Source of the DNA: Obelidium mucronatum
Lineage: Eukaryota; Chytridiomycota; Chytridiomycetes; Chytridiales; Chytriomycetaceae
Assembly: GCA_025765595.1 (NCBI GenBank)
Contig: JAIVFH010000011.1
Span: 186,001-250,000 of the forward strand
Length of the DNA stretch: 64,000 nt
Direction of reading: 5' to 3'
Shown here: positions 22,347 to 33,978 of the stretch, piece by piece
Layout: every line of letters starts with the position of its first letter
How positions within the stretch are numbered: the first letter of the stretch is position 1
Position numbers and translations under genes: made by a program
The notes under the pieces: generated by a model
Database searches by the model: none
What the model was told of the DNA's origin: nothing
Seen by the model: only the letters and a program-made list of their open reading frames with translations

Positions 22347-23744
22347 TCAGATCATATACCCGCCCTTCATTGTCTTCTGCTTTCCCTCCGCTGCTGGTTC
22401 CGCTTCCTCGTCTTCATCGCTTTCGTCCGGGGTGATTAAGTATTCCATTCCGAATTCCAGCCCTGCGAACTTGAGGGTAACTGAGGGTCCCCCTGCCTGG
22501 CGATTTTTGTTGCGACAGGTTTGTTGGAAGTGTCTGAATGTGATCTGCTTGTTCGTCACACTAGCAGCTTTGCACTTCGGGCATTCTTCCTTGTGGCCTT
22601 GAGCGATAAGCCAGGCTTTGTGAGTCGGGTTCGGGTTGAAGCATTCCAGGTCCCCGTGTGGCATTCCTGGGTGCGTCTGGCATCCTTTCGCTGGTGGTCC
22701 AGTTGTTTGATGTCTTTCGACTGGTGCCGGGTTAGGGCGTGGTCGTTTTTGTTCCTGTTGTCTTTCCATTGCTGGTGCTGCTCCGGTACGTCCCTTCTTC
22801 TCTGCAAGCATCATTACTTCCTCCGTTGATCCCACTGCGTCGATATTAATCCTGTCCTGAAGGTACTGGGGAAGGAGGTTCATGTATTGCTGCTTGCTGA
22901 TTTTCTTTGAAGTTCTTCTTAAGCGCGAATTGATGCGGTTGTTGAAGGTGATTACCGATTCGCTTTCCTTCATCTTCTCGCTGCACAGGTCGTAAAAGAT
23001 TTGCTCGTCAACGTCTTCGATAGCAATCTGGATGGTTGTTGCAAGTAGCTGTGTGGACACTTCTTCCAAGTTCATGCATCTCTCCAGTCTCTTTGCGGTT
23101 CCAGCATCGACACAATGCTTCAACAACTTCTGAAACTCCTCAAATGAGCTGGGGTTTGCTTCGCTAATGGAACATTCAAATTTGTCCATGAACAGGAAAA
23201 CATCGTCGCCCTGCTTGAATTGAGCTCGCTCCTTTGGGAGCTTCATGATCCTTGCAGGTGGTGGCGGTGGTAGAAAAGGGAAGGGGAATGGTAGCTGGTT
23301 GGGTGTGTTTCCCTGAAAGAAGGCTGACTGTTGTGGCGACTGTGCAGGACTCTGTAGCGCTGTAGATGCTTTCTGCAGGATCGTCTTTGATGCGATTTTG
23401 TCTTCCACTAACTTCATCGCATAGGCCAGCCTCGCTTGGTACGTTGTCTGTCTCGTGGTCATTGCGGTGTGCGCTCCGTCCCAAGTCTCCTTGTCGATGG
23501 CGACGCTCCTGGGTCCAAGGTCCAAGACTTCTTTAGCTACTGCTGCAATCTGTGACGTATAAGAGGGGATGTCTGTCTTGGCCTTCTCGATCTGAAGTTG
23601 GTAGGCTGCTGTTGCATCTCTTGCTTCCTTGATTAATTTTCGCGCTTCGGCTGCTTCGGTCTGGACTTTGGTCATCAACGCTGCGGCTGCAGTAAAGTCT
23701 TCTTCTGTTACTGCGCTGTTGAACGCGTCTTGTGCTTCTTGCAT
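22347..23744 (-). CDS. Ty3-A Gag
   Basis: A 465-aa structural protein that packages the element RNA in a virus-like particle. It has an N-terminal coiled coil (about 1-100) and a Pro-rich linker (PFPFLPPPPP) near 160. A capsid-like middle region runs to about 320. The C-terminal Cys/His region (HPGMPHGDLECFNP...ECPKCK...FQQTC) does not have the usual CX2CX4HX4C zinc knuckle. Ty3-C has the same unusual motif. The C-terminus is acidic. It reads open throughout. Confidence 0.88.
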   Translation of the reverse strand: MQEAQDAFNSAVTEEDFTAAAALMTKVQTEAAEARKLIKEARDATAAYQLQIEKAKTDIPSYTSQIAAVAKEVLDLGPRSVAIDKETWDGAHTAMTTRQTTYQARLAYAMKLVEDKIASKTILQKASTALQSPAQSPQQSAFFQGNTPNQLPFPFPFLPPPPPARIMKLPKERAQFKQGDDVFLFMDKFECSISEANPSSFEEFQKLLKHCVDAGTAKRLERCMNLEEVSTQLLATTIQIAIEDVDEQIFYDLCSEKMKESESVITFNNRINSRLRRTSKKISKQQYMNLLPQYLQDRINIDAVGSTEEVMMLAEKKGRTGAAPAMERQQEQKRPRPNPAPVERHQTTGPPAKGCQTHPGMPHGDLECFNPNPTHKAWLIAQGHKEECPKCKAASVTNKQITFRHFQQTCRNKNRQAGGPSVTLKFAGLEFGMEYLITPDESDEDEEAEPAAEGKQKTMKGGYMI

Positions 23745-24104
23745 TGTTGTAATTGGTTCTTTCTTTCCTTACTTACTAAAGTCTCGCCCTTTTAAAGGCC
23801 TCTTTGTGACTCATTTGCTTAATGACTTTCCTTAATGACTTTCTCGGTGGTTGGGTGGGTGCTTTTCTTGCCTTCGTTTTTGTTTTGTCATTGCGACTGC
23901 AAGGAAAAATTTCATGACTCTTACTCCAGGTTCGGTTTCCGGTCTTGGCTTATTTCCGGAAATTCCGCCATGGCTTCGCCCAACTTTGCGGTGTTTTGAT
24001 TTCATCCGTATGTTTTCTTGTGAAAATTTTATCATGGCTTCGCCCTGCTGGTATGGTTTACAAAATAATCGGGTAAAGTCAACACAATACGAAAAATAAA
24101 ATAC

Positions 24105-24130
24105 AATAAAATAAAATAAAATAAAATAAG
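24105..24130 (+). repeat. (AATAA)n microsatellite in the Ty3-A leader
   Basis: Five or six AAATA pentanucleotides lie upstream of gag, in otherwise plain AT-rich leader. Confidence 0.8.
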
Positions 24131-24226
24131 AATTCGTATTGGACTATCTGTTATTTCTTTTAATTGCGTATTCGAAAAATAAATAATATAGATTAGTCAA
24201 TCAATGCCATGATGAGCGGTTTCTGC

Positions 24227-24590
24227 GTGGATTAACGTGACACTGTCAGCACGGCGTCTTTTAACTTGATTACGGCGTCACGGGCGACAGCCAAGGTCAG
24301 AGACGCGACCAGCGTTTTGTCCAGTTTAACGTGATGATGTCTGCACGGGGTCTTTTAACGTGATTAATGTCTGCACGGGCGACAGCCAAGGTCCGAGACG
24401 GGACCAACGGTTTGTCCAGTTTAACGTGAATAGTGTCTGCACGGCGTCTTTTAACGTGATTAATGTCTGCACGGGCGACAGCCAAGGTCCGAGACGGGAC
24501 CAACGGTTTGCGTGGATTAACGTGACACTGTCTGCACGGCGTCTTTTAACGTGGTTACGGCGGCACGGGCGAAAGCCTATAGCAGTTTAG
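24227..24590 (-). repeat. Leader tandem repeats of Ty3-A (about 100 bp, about 3.5 copies)
   Basis: Blocks sharing GTCTGCACGGGCGACAGCC, GAGACGGGACCAACG and TTTTAACGTGATTA recur at about 100-bp spacing between the primer-binding region and gag. The outer copies are diverged. Confidence 0.9.
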
Positions 24591-24797
24591 TGTGGTGCTA
24601 AACACAGGTCCCACCAAGTGGTTCGGTTCGGTCTCTGAATTTGCGATCCAGATTTCTCGCGTTACTAGGTAAGTGTTTTCTATCTGCTCGCTTGTTCATT
24701 GGAGCCTGTTTGTGTTTTGAATTGTGTGTGTGGTTTAGTCAAACTAATCTCAACTCCGCCGCGCACGGCTCGAATGCGGGGAAGGAGAGGGGCAACT

Positions 24798-24809
24798 CAG
24801 AGGAAAAAA
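24798..24809 (-). promoter_or_regulatory. Primer-binding region of Ty3-A, candidate self-priming site
   Basis: In element sense the LTR is followed by TTTTTTCCTCTGAGTTGCC, which lacks the TGG that pairs with a tRNA CCA end. TCCTCTG is complementary to CAGAGGA in the LTR (24873-24879), about 14 nt after an AATAAA-like motif. Confidence 0.6.
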
Positions 24810-25043
24810 TGTAGATCTCGATGAGGGCTTGAGGCGGCGGCCCGATGAGGCGCTGGCGGGGCACTCTAGAGATCCTCTGGAACGTTCATTTATTTAATAA
24901 AGCTAAAGCGCCACACACAAAGGCGCGTCATAAGATAAGCCGGCGGCACAAGCCGCGGGCGGGAAATAGAATAATAATAAGAAAGATAATAAAGATAACG
25001 CCGCTAACAGCCCAGGGGGCGTATTAGTCATCCTAATACGACA
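24810..25043 (-). repeat. Ty3-A 5' LTR
   Basis: 234 bp, the promoter-bearing copy in element sense. It ends directly against the AATAC target duplication. Confidence 0.95.
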
Positions 25044-25772
25044 AATACAAATAATACGGGTAATGGTTGCATGAATAATGGTCAATAAGTGTAGGTGTAT
25101 TAGTAATGATGGTATGGCATCAACGGAATGAAGCGGCCCTTGAAGACTGGTTTGTGTGTTTGTTACTTAAGTGTCCATTCGATTCCATCCACTCAACTCT
25201 CGTACGCCCCCGACTCGAGCACAGGGCTTGGTCGTCTTATAGTTAGGACTTAGCGTAATGTGGAGGTAAGATCTCTTGGACTTCCACTTTATTATAATAA
25301 TCTCCTTAAGTTATTCTAGAAGAAATGAATAATAAAGAAGTATAACACTACTACACGGGGTGCGGCGCGTCGCGCGGTCGCGGGCCCGAGGTGTGGGAGT
25401 TTTTAATCAGTCACTGCATTTTTTTATTTCATTTCTTTGTTCTGTTTACTCAAAGAAAAGAAGGAACATCATTCATCCTCCTCCTTCTCGGGAAAGGGAA
25501 CTCCAAACAAGTGGTCGTCCGATTGCTTGATTTCAACATTGCCGCCAGTGAGCCTGGATTGCGATCCCGGCTCAACCAAGACGCTCAAACACTCCTGGGA
25601 TTGGAGACTTCGAAGATAATGTCGAATTGACAAGTGTGGAGATGGACATTACAGAAGAAAAAGCTCCTGTGTGGTCTGCTGAGCAGCGACGCAATCAGTC
25701 GTGACGTTTTGTTTGAATGAAGATGAATGACATTCAAACAAAGTATCCACTCCTAATTTACCTTTATCGATC
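25044..25772. other. Rest of unit 2, with an inverted patch and a 130-bp insertion
   Basis: 25044-25126, together with 18091-18170, is reverse-complemented relative to units 1, 3 and 4. From 25127 the normal unit order resumes. About 25227-25356 is absent from the other units. It is AT-rich, contains AATAAA and is flanked by ACAGGG and ACGGGG, so it could be a solo LTR or MITE. No gene seen. Confidence 0.6.
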
Positions 25773-26344
25773 TCACATCACACCACAGGATGATTCGATT
25801 GACAATCGGTTCAACAAGTAACTTAACCGACTTACTAAGGCTTTTGTTGGGTGTTCGTGGCGTTCAGCGGCGGGCGGAATTTGCGGCGACGCGTCTTTTT
25901 CGGCGTCTTTTTCGGCGGCGTCTTTTTTCGGCGCCGCGTGCAGCGCCGAGTGCGCGCGCCGCAGTGTTTTGTGTGCCGCGAGACGCGCGGACGCCTTGAA
26001 GAGTCGAAGAAGGAAAAAGAATCGGATGAGTCACATCTTGCCTTCGCCGTAAAACAAAGACGCACCTCGCTCTCCGCCTTCATAAACACCTGCCGCAGCG
26101 GACTCTTGGGCGACCCTGCCACAGCGGACGCCACAGTGACGGACCACGGAAAGACGCGGTTCCAGAAGGGACTCGACGGGGTTGGATTCGGATTCTGATT
26201 AAGGTTCTGGTTCTGGGACTGATTAAGGTTAAGATTCTGGGACTGGGACTGTGTTTCGTCGGTCGAAGCATTCGCGGCACTCAGCGCTTCGAGAAGCCGC
26301 GGCTTCGTTGGCGTCTGCGGGCGGCCAAACGCGAAGCGGTCCAT
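25773..26344 (-). pseudogene. Truncated TACC 5' copy in unit 3
   Basis: Exon 1 (26344-26066, 93 codons) and a short exon 2 (25994-25773) remain, separated by a 71-nt intron with usable splice sites. The frame runs into the shared foreign tail and a TGA, for a potential 166-aa product with no coiled coil. It starts 174 nt from the stop of Cys-rich copy 3, so it keeps the same promoter context as full TACC. It is probably a pseudogene but could be expressed. Confidence 0.7.
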
Positions 26345-26517
26345 TGGCGTTGTTTTGTCTCACAGAGAGTTTTTACTTTTTTGTGTTTTGTGTTTGGCCA
26401 AGCAGTGCAAACGGAATACTGAATACTGAACAATACGCTTTACTATAGCAACTAATATCTGAAGTCAAATAAAGAAAGAGAAGAGGAACAGCAATCCACT
26501 GACACGCGCTCGTGAAC

Positions 26518-29500
26518 TCAAACAAAGAAAGTGAACAAGAACAGCAATCCACCGACATGTGCTTCCACGGATATACTGCCTGATCCCATAACAAACAGAT
26601 TGTTTTTGCCCACAACGGGCACTTGCGAAACTGAAACTGCTGGGGTCGCAGCATCTGGTTTCACTGGCTGAACATTGACAGATCCAGCGGCTGTCTGAAC
26701 GTTCGAAAAGTTGTTGCCCACGGAAGAACTGCCAACTCCTGCATTGGATCCAGACACCGCAGCACTGCCACCATTCGCACTCGATTCAACAACCTGAGAT
26801 CCACCAGAGACTTTGATGATCACTTCGCTCTGGATAACTTCAGAAGCAACAATGGCAGGAACAGAAATCGGAACGGCGTTCTTGGATCCTTGATTACACA
26901 ACTGAGCAACTTGTTCAGATCCATTCACAATACAAGCGTACACCTGCTGTTGATTTGGTTGGACAGTGGTTGCCCCAATCAAGGGCGTCGAAACTTCTCC
27001 TTGCTTGCATTCTTGGCGGATGTTGTTGGAGTTGTTGACGACACAGAGGAAGCACGTGGATCCTGTTCCGCAGTTGATTGTGAAGGATGACGCGGTTGGT
27101 GTAACGGCGGTGGTTGCAGCAGGGGCGATGGCGGTGGTTGCGACAGTCGTGGAAGAAGAAGTGGAGCTGGAACTATTTGCAGTGGTCGAAACTGAATTGC
27201 CAGTTGAAACAGTCGATGTAGCAGATGTAGCAGTTGACGGCTCGGTGGAAGCAGTCGATGTAGCAGATGAAATGGTGGACGTAGCTGTTGTGCTGGAAGT
27301 GGCGGTGGAAGTAGTAATCGACGCGGTCAAAACCGTGGATGCAGTAGTGGTACTCGAAGTCAAGGTTGGAACAGGACACTTGTTGTTCAAACACGTCACT
27401 CCGCCGCTACACTCTCCACAAGAGATCTCTCCATCGCATCCATCACTCGCGGTCCCACAGTTCAACCCACTCGCACACGTCTTCAACGGCCACCCGGATC
27501 CAGAAAACTCTTTGGCGTTCAACGAGATTGCTTTTTGGTGGTTTGAAACAGCACCGCCAAGACATTTGCCAAAGATATCGAGAGTTCCTTGACAGAATGA
27601 GTATTGAACCAGTGCCTCGACTTTGCAGGACGGGAAAGTGAAGAATGGGATCGTGAATGAGACGGACTGGGCACGCTTGTTGTTGCCGCGACGAGCTGCA
27701 GGCTTGCCCGCGACAATCGTTGCATCAACAAATGTCTTTCCTCCGTCAAGAGAGACGGAGAGCGCCGTAATGGAGCCTGAATTGCCAGTCCACGTGAAAG
27801 TCAAGATTTTGGTTTCGGCAAAGTAGGACGCAGCGACTGGGACTGGCAGCGTGGCCTGGATGCAGTGGGTCTGAATGGTTTCGACCTTGTTTTGGGAGCC
27901 AAAAAAAGAATGGCAGTTAAAATACAGAGCGCTCCAGGAATCAACGGAAATAATACTCACAAAAGTAGTAACGCGGTCAATGTTGGTGGTTGACGACTGG
28001 CACGCTGACGTCGCGCAAGACTTGTATCCATTCAAGTTCATGATACTGCCACAGACGGCAGTAAGATTTGCAGCGGAAGTCGCCGTTTGAAGATCAGACA
28101 AAGAGCGAATCTAAGAAAGTGCGTGTTAAACCTGAAAAAAAAAAACCCCCGACAGATTTGTGTAGAGTTGGTCTCTTACGTTGGTCAAACAGGATGCAGC
28201 ACACGTTGGCGACAAATTGATGACATCAGCGACGAGAAGCGAAACGTAATCCGAATCTTTCAGCGGCGTTCCACACGTATTCGGCTTGAAGGCGCCACAG
28301 ACTTGCCCAGGAATAGAACAAGTGGCAAGCTGAACAGATCCCCCGCATCCATCGTCGACATAACCGCAGTTCATGCTCGCATCCGGATATTTCGTAGTGG
28401 GGATACATTGGGCCTTGCAATCGCCATTCACGAGAGTCTGGCCGTTGGGACACGAACACGGAATTGTAGACCCACATCCGTTAGACGCCATGAACATGCG
28501 ACCTTCGTTGAAGCCAAAGGAGGAACAAGTCTTTGGAATGCAGCAAGGTGCACAGTTGAGAGTACGCCCGCAACCATCATCGACGGCTCCGCATTTTCCA
28601 GAACAGGTTTGTGAAGGAATACAACAGCCACCAAAAGGTTTAGCATTTCCATTGATTGACGCAGCGCAAACAGCGTTAGGATCCGAGCAAGAGCATTCAG
28701 ACAGACTTATTCCGGTGGAAGTATCACATATGGCGTCACCACACCGGAGAGCGGCGTAGTATAATGCAGGTTCTCCGTAACTCGACTTCAAATCACGTTG
28801 ACCGCCTCTTCGGCCGCCAGTAATCATAGGATATATCGCAATCTCTTCTTTGGAAATAAAATATATCGGTGTCAAAGTAGTGCTCGGGAAAAGTTCTTTG
28901 ACGGCGGCTAAGGGTTCTGCGGAAGGACACTCTTTAGAAGTCCTAAACTTGATTGAAAAGTCTGTTCTGTCGAACTTGAAGTGCTTGCCGCATGACGTTG
29001 AAGGAAGCTGCTGTGCTCCGTAGTTTGCATATCCAAACAGACCATATGTTGTAGACAAGGGTACTCTTTCGGGGGAACCAACTGGGACAAAGTCGTAGTC
29101 AAGGGTACAGCTCTGGGAACCTTTGATGACAGTAATTCTATAGCGATCGAGAGTAGTGTCCACCTTGACAGAAGCTGAATTTGTGCCGTACATTGCGTCG
29201 AATGGGTTTAGGTCTGGGCACCAACGATCTTTGATTCCGGTAGTCCACGAGGGTTCACCCAGGTTATTGCCATTAGCTTGAAGGTTCAGAGCAGACAAGC
29301 AACGATATTCATAACCATTAAGGATGGAAATGTCACAGATTGGAGAGCCGGGATTCAAGTGGTATGTACCCACTGGTCCCTTGATACTTTCACGAATGTA
29401 CTGCATGGAGCAATAGTTGTTACCCCTGACGAAGAAGAAAGAAATATAACCCGGAGACACCTCAGTTAGTTCCAAATCGGCAGGAAACGGGTCTGTGCAT

Positions 29501-29709
29501 CCTTCAGAGAAATCAGGGATAGCCTTCTGTCCATCGGCATAAAAAGACTTTTGGCATCCAGGCAAGACTGGAGCCAGCGCTTCGCCCAGATAAGAGCTGC
29601 ATGTAATGCCTCCGCCACGCAGGCTGTAGTCTCCTTCCGGTAATAGTACAGTCTCAGCAAGGCTTGGCTTGGCTGCAAAGAGGGACAAGAGAAGCAAGAG
29701 TAGCAACAT
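26518..29709 (-). CDS. Secreted cysteine-rich, probably GPI-anchored protein, copy 3 (one Cys module fewer)
   Basis: Exons 29709-28180, 28110-27961 and 27885-26518 (introns of 69 and 75 nt, phase 0) give 1015 aa. The second intron has a length divisible by 3 and no stop, so its retention would keep the frame. Same architecture as copy 1, but one of the C-x-P-K-T-C-S-S modules is missing near 28530, where the second and third modules of the other copies are fused. The signal peptide and start (ETVLLPEGDYSLRGGG) match copy 1, while the rest of the ectodomain differs from all others. It ends with a hydrophobic tail (VGGLLFLFTFFV). Confidence 0.9.
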
Positions 29710-29795
29710 CTGGAGTTTTTTTTTCTTCTTTCGTTTAGATGTTAGACTCTCCCGTGTTTATACGTATTCTAAATGAAAAGATTTTTTTGTGGTGT

Positions 29796-30010
29796 GTCTG
29801 ACATTGATGAAACAGACAATTCCAAGAACCCTTATTTGTGAGAGTACGTTGAACACCTCCAGCGCTAGATGTTGATGTGCTTAATTTTGACGAAAGAAAC
29901 ACATGTTTTGTCTTCAGTGTCTCTTGATTCGCACTCAACAGCAGCCCTTCAGTGCAAAATTCTGACTGAAAAGAATTTTTTGTGGTGCGTCTGAGAGCGG
30001 TGAAACAGAC
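29796..30010 (-). promoter_or_regulatory. Duplicated dyad upstream of Cys-rich copy 3
   Basis: GTCTG..CAGAC dyads at 29796-29817 and 29989-30010, about 87 and 280 nt upstream of the ATG. Confidence 0.4.
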
Positions 30011-30146
30011 AATTGAATGATTACATCTTACTAATCGTTCCGTCACTTCCTCATCTTAATTTCTAATATTTGTGTCTCAACACAAACACTCAAAATCAAC
30101 AGTGTTGTGTAAATTATAAATAGCAAACAAGAGAAGCAACGCTTTG

Positions 30147-30263
30147 CTATATCCCCTCAGACAAATCCTCCCCCGAGCAAGGAATAAGTGAGCTGCGCTG
30201 CGTGTGCACAAGATGCGAAACTAAAGCTACGAGTAAGAGCATGAAATTGGTGGCAGATATCAT
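30147..30263 (-). pseudogene. Frameshifted copy of the small secreted peptide, unit 3
   Basis: Starts like copies 1 and 2 (MISATNFMLLLVALV). One A is missing in the GCGAAA run on the + strand, so the frame changes after about residue 15 and stops at codon 39. A sequencing error in the homopolymer would have the same appearance. Confidence 0.4.
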
Positions 30264-31361
30264 TTTGTTGCCAACTGGGCTGCTTTTGTTGTTTTTTTAA
30301 TCAATGTGGCTAACATGCCTGCTTAGGAAAAATTCATTTCGTGTGTCTGACACACATAGTCTCCATTTCTCACCACGCAATGACTGGAATGCCGGTATGG
30401 AAGATAAGCAGCGGCCACCCCATTTACATGCTCAGAAGCGGACGCGTATTTCTGCCAATTTGATATTTGGATTTCAACCAACAACTTGATGCAGAATTCC
30501 CCGTAGGATATCAGCAAACTCAGCAACCAGAGTCGCATTTTTAGACCATTTGGCCCCATTGGTTGTTGTGAATGTGCCCTCTCGGCGCTTTTCGTAACCA
30601 TTGAACTTACGAAATGACAAAAATTAGTAATTCATTTGAGTGCGAAAGGCGTGGACTAGAACCTCCGGATCCAATCTCGGCCCTTGACCAGCATCAGTTT
30701 CGACGTAAAAGAGGTGGGCATTGGAATGACGGAGAGATAGGGAGTGGAGGATGACGTGGTGCACCGTTGCCAGTTGTGGTAATGCCATACCACCATTACT
30801 AATACACCTATACTTATTGCCCCATTATTCATGCAACCATTACCAGTAATATTTTTATTTATTCAGTATTACTTTACGATACTCAAACCCCGACAGCTGC
30901 GCGAGCGCCGCCTCGAGCAGCCGCCGGTCTTCGCGCGCACTGAAGCGGCCCTTGAAGACTGGTTTGTGTTAAAGTGTCGATTCGATTCCATCCACTCAAC
31001 TCTCGTACGCCCCTGATGCGAGCACCGGGTGCGGCACGTCACGCGGTCGCGGGCCAGCCGGTCAGGGAGTTCTTGATCAGTCGCTACATTTTTTTATTTC
31101 ATTTCTTGGTTCTGTTTATTATGCAAAGAAAAGAAAAAAGGAACATCATTCATCCTCCTCCTTCTCGGAAAAGGGAACTCCAAACAAGTGGTTGTCCTTC
31201 TGGTACGAATACTTGAATTGCCGCCAGTGAATTTGAATTTGCTCAACTAAGAAATCAGAGTGTCGCTCAATTTCTCAAACACTCCCGGGGAGTATACTGG
31301 ATTCCTGGTTTTGGAGACTGCAATGTCGCTAACATTGCCGCCAGTGAATTTGGATTGCAAT
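30264..31361. other. Unit 3 upstream spacer
   Basis: Counterpart of 6240-7439 in unit 1. No gene supported. It ends at the Ty3-B target site GCAAT (31357-31361). Confidence 0.5.
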
Positions 31362-31588
31362 TGATGTGTCCCCGCTCGTGCGGGGGCGGCGTCAAGGGCG
31401 CAAACGAGTCCTTTGGAACCTTGACAGTTTATTGGATAATAACGATCACAAGATATATAAATGAGGTGCAATATACATAGTGGGTCGGCTGCGGTCTGCG
31501 CAGCCGAGACCGACGATAATAAGCCTAAGGTTAGTAAGCCGTGGGCCGCGGTGGTGCCGTGGGTTCGGCGTCGCGTCCAGACACAACA
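31362..31588 (-). repeat. Ty3-B 3' LTR
   Basis: 227 bp. In + orientation it begins TGATGTGTCCCCGC and ends CCAGACACAACA. Confidence 0.95.
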
Positions 31589-33926
31589 TCACCCCCCCTA
31601 GACGCGAAGGGTCTAAGCTCGTGGTGGCTGGAGTGGTGCATCCGTTGGGGATTTGCGCTTCGTTCCTTTTCGCCGGTTTTGGAGGAATTCCCGGATTACA
31701 GCTGTATCCTGGAAAGCGGAATGGGGTACCCATTCGTTGTGTGACGAAGGGAAGTTCTTCCATTTTACCAGGTATTCGTCTTCAAAGCCTTTCTTCTGGC
31801 GGTGTTCCAGGATCTTTTCGACTTCTGTCGTTGGTAAGAAGGATGATGTCCTTGAGCTGATGAGGTGCGTAGTTGCGCGCAAGTAGGTGGCCGTCTGGGT
31901 CGAGGAGCTGGTACGTTCCGTTAGTGGTTCGTTTCACAACGCGGTAGGGGCCTTCGAAGCGGGGTTCGTCTTTCGAGTTTCGGACGTCCGGTCGTGCCAT
32001 CACGTAGGAGTCGATGGGGAAGAGTTCTGCTTTTACTTTCTTCCTCTCGTTGTAGCTTGTGGCCATGGCTCGTTGGTACCGTTCTAAGTTTCCTTTGACT
32101 GCTGGGAATACCATGTTGTGCATTTGGTCTGCGCGCTCTTGGAGTTCTTCGATCGTGAGTAGGGCGGCTTCGTTGTAAGCGTAGTCGGAAAATGTATTGA
32201 GGACGCGTCCGAACATGAGAGAGAATGGGCTTGACTTGTGGGCACGGGAGATGCTGGCGTTGATGAACATCTGGATCCATGGAAGGAGAGATTCCCAGTG
32301 GTCGAAGTTGTCTTCTAGGTGCTTGAATAGGGTGTTTTTCGCGTTCTTCACCGCGCTCTCCGCTAGTCCGTTTGCTTGGGGGTTGTAGGGGGTTGTCAAG
32401 CGGTGCGCTGTCTTCGACGTGGCGAGGAGCTCTCTGACGAGACCGTTGACAAATTCTTTGCCATTGTCTGATTGGATAATCTTCGGGAATCCGAAGTCGC
32501 AGAAGATTTGGGTGAGTGTCCTGGCCATCTCCATTTGGGTTTTTGATTGCAAAGGTCTTAGGATGGCGAATTTTGTTGCTACGTCTATAAGTACCAGGAT
32601 GTACACGTATCCCGCGTTCGACGCCTTGACTTGCGCGAGGTCCACTGCTATGTGGTCAAATGGCAGGGCGGCTGAGATTGGTTGCATGGGGTGGAATCCC
32701 CTTTTGTGGATGTTCCACCTTTGGCAAGCGGTGCATGATCCGACTGTATCTACTGCGTCTTGCTTCAAGGATTCCCAGAACCATCCGTCCCGCGACAGTT
32801 TTGCTGCTATCTTCCCAGCACCAAAGTGGCCAGCAGCGTGGCAATCGTCGATTAGCTTTTGCTTCTCTTCCTTTGTTTCTGGTTCTTTCCGTAAGATGGG
32901 GTCAGATAGCTGCAGTGTTTTCTTTTTCAGGTGTATCGGCTCTTCCGTTGTATCAAAGTGGAACGAGTGGATTGCTGAGATTGGGAGCGGGTCCGGGTTC
33001 TTTGGAGGTGGGAGTCTGGATTCCGGAACTTCTGATTCAAAGGTTTGCAGTATTCGGCTGAGGGCGTCTGGGAGCTTGTTCGCGAGTCCTTGGATGTGTG
33101 ATATTGTGAAGTTATAAGATAGAATTTTGTCAATGAATCCTTGGAGTAGCACATTGAGGTCTGTTTGTTGGAACAGGTATGTGAGGGCTTTGTGGTCTGT
33201 GAAGAGGTGGAAGGGGACTCCGTAGAGATAGGGGTGGAATTTGTTGAGGGCAAAGACGATTCCAAGCAGTTCCCTGTGTGTTGCCGAGTAGTTCTTTTGG
33301 CTCGGCGAGAACGTTTTTGCAGCAAATTTGATGTATCGGCGGGTACCGTCTTCGTCTTCTTGGTACAGCATAGCTCCGACTCCGAAGTTGGAGGCGTCTG
33401 TAGCGACCAAGAATTTTCTTGTGAAATCTGGGTTACTTAGCATTGGCGCGTTGCTTGCTGCTTCGCAGAGGGCTTTGAAGGCGGCTTTTTGCGGTGGCCC
33501 CCAGTGATTGGATAGGTTTGTTTTAGTGCGGATCTCTTCGAGTGGTGCTGCTAGTGTGGAGTAGTTGGGGATGAAGTCTCGGAGGTAGTTGAGAAACCCT
33601 AGCATGTGTGGTAGGGAGGTGAAGTTGGTCGGGTGGTCATCTGGTGTACGCCATAGTCCTATTTCTTTGAAGCGGCTGTTGTCGATCCGGACTCCTTGGG
33701 CACTTTTGGCAAATCCTAGTAGGCGAACTTCCCTATGACCCCAATGGCATTTGTTTGGGCTCAAGCGGAGGTTGGCTGCGGTTAGGCGCTTTATCATCTG
33801 AATGCAATGGTCCGTGTGTTCTGCCCAGTTTGCGGAGTGGACAAATAGGTCGTCCATGTACACCCGTATGAACTTCACATCTTTGAAGACTTCTTCCATC
33901 TGTTCCTGGAACCATAATGGGATGTT

Positions 33927-33978
33927 CTGCGGTGTTTATTTTGTTAGTCGCATTTGGCGGGGTGTTCTGATGTACTAC
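33927..33978 (-). other. 52-nt intron in Ty3-B reverse transcriptase
   Basis: In sense, GTAGTACATC..GCGACTAACAAA..CCGCAG, with a clear CTAAC branch-point sequence. Splicing joins PPFGLK to NIPLWFQEQ in phase 0, restoring the conserved RT block. Ty3-A and Ty3-C have no intron here. Confidence 0.85.

Larger units (their letters stand above)
18171..25043 (-). mobile_element. Ty3-A: Ty3/Gypsy chromovirus, full length with LTRs and 5-bp duplication
   Basis: Identical-length LTRs (234 bp, one mismatch noticed) begin TG and end CA. They are flanked by AATAC on both sides (18166-18170 and 25044-25048). A purine-rich tract (GGGGGAGGAGGGGGGATGA in element sense) abuts the 3' LTR at 18405-18425. Order in element sense: LTR, leader with tandem repeats, gag, A tract, pol (PR-RT-RH-IN-chromodomain), LTR. 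The near-identical LTRs indicate a recent insertion. The protease active site is deleted. Confidence 0.95.
7504..25836 (+). repeat. Tandem unit 2, expanded by two large insertions
   Basis: Subtracting the TIR element (7782-13383) and Ty3-A (18171-25043 plus its duplication) leaves about 5.85 kb, the same length as unit 1. Gene order is the same as in unit 1. A short segment on both sides of Ty3-A is inverted relative to the other units. Confidence 0.8.

Noticed and set aside
24220..24600. Possible CRISPR-like array in the Ty3-A leader
   Set aside because: The repeats are about 100 bp, diverged and contiguous, without unique spacers, and lie in a eukaryotic retroelement leader.
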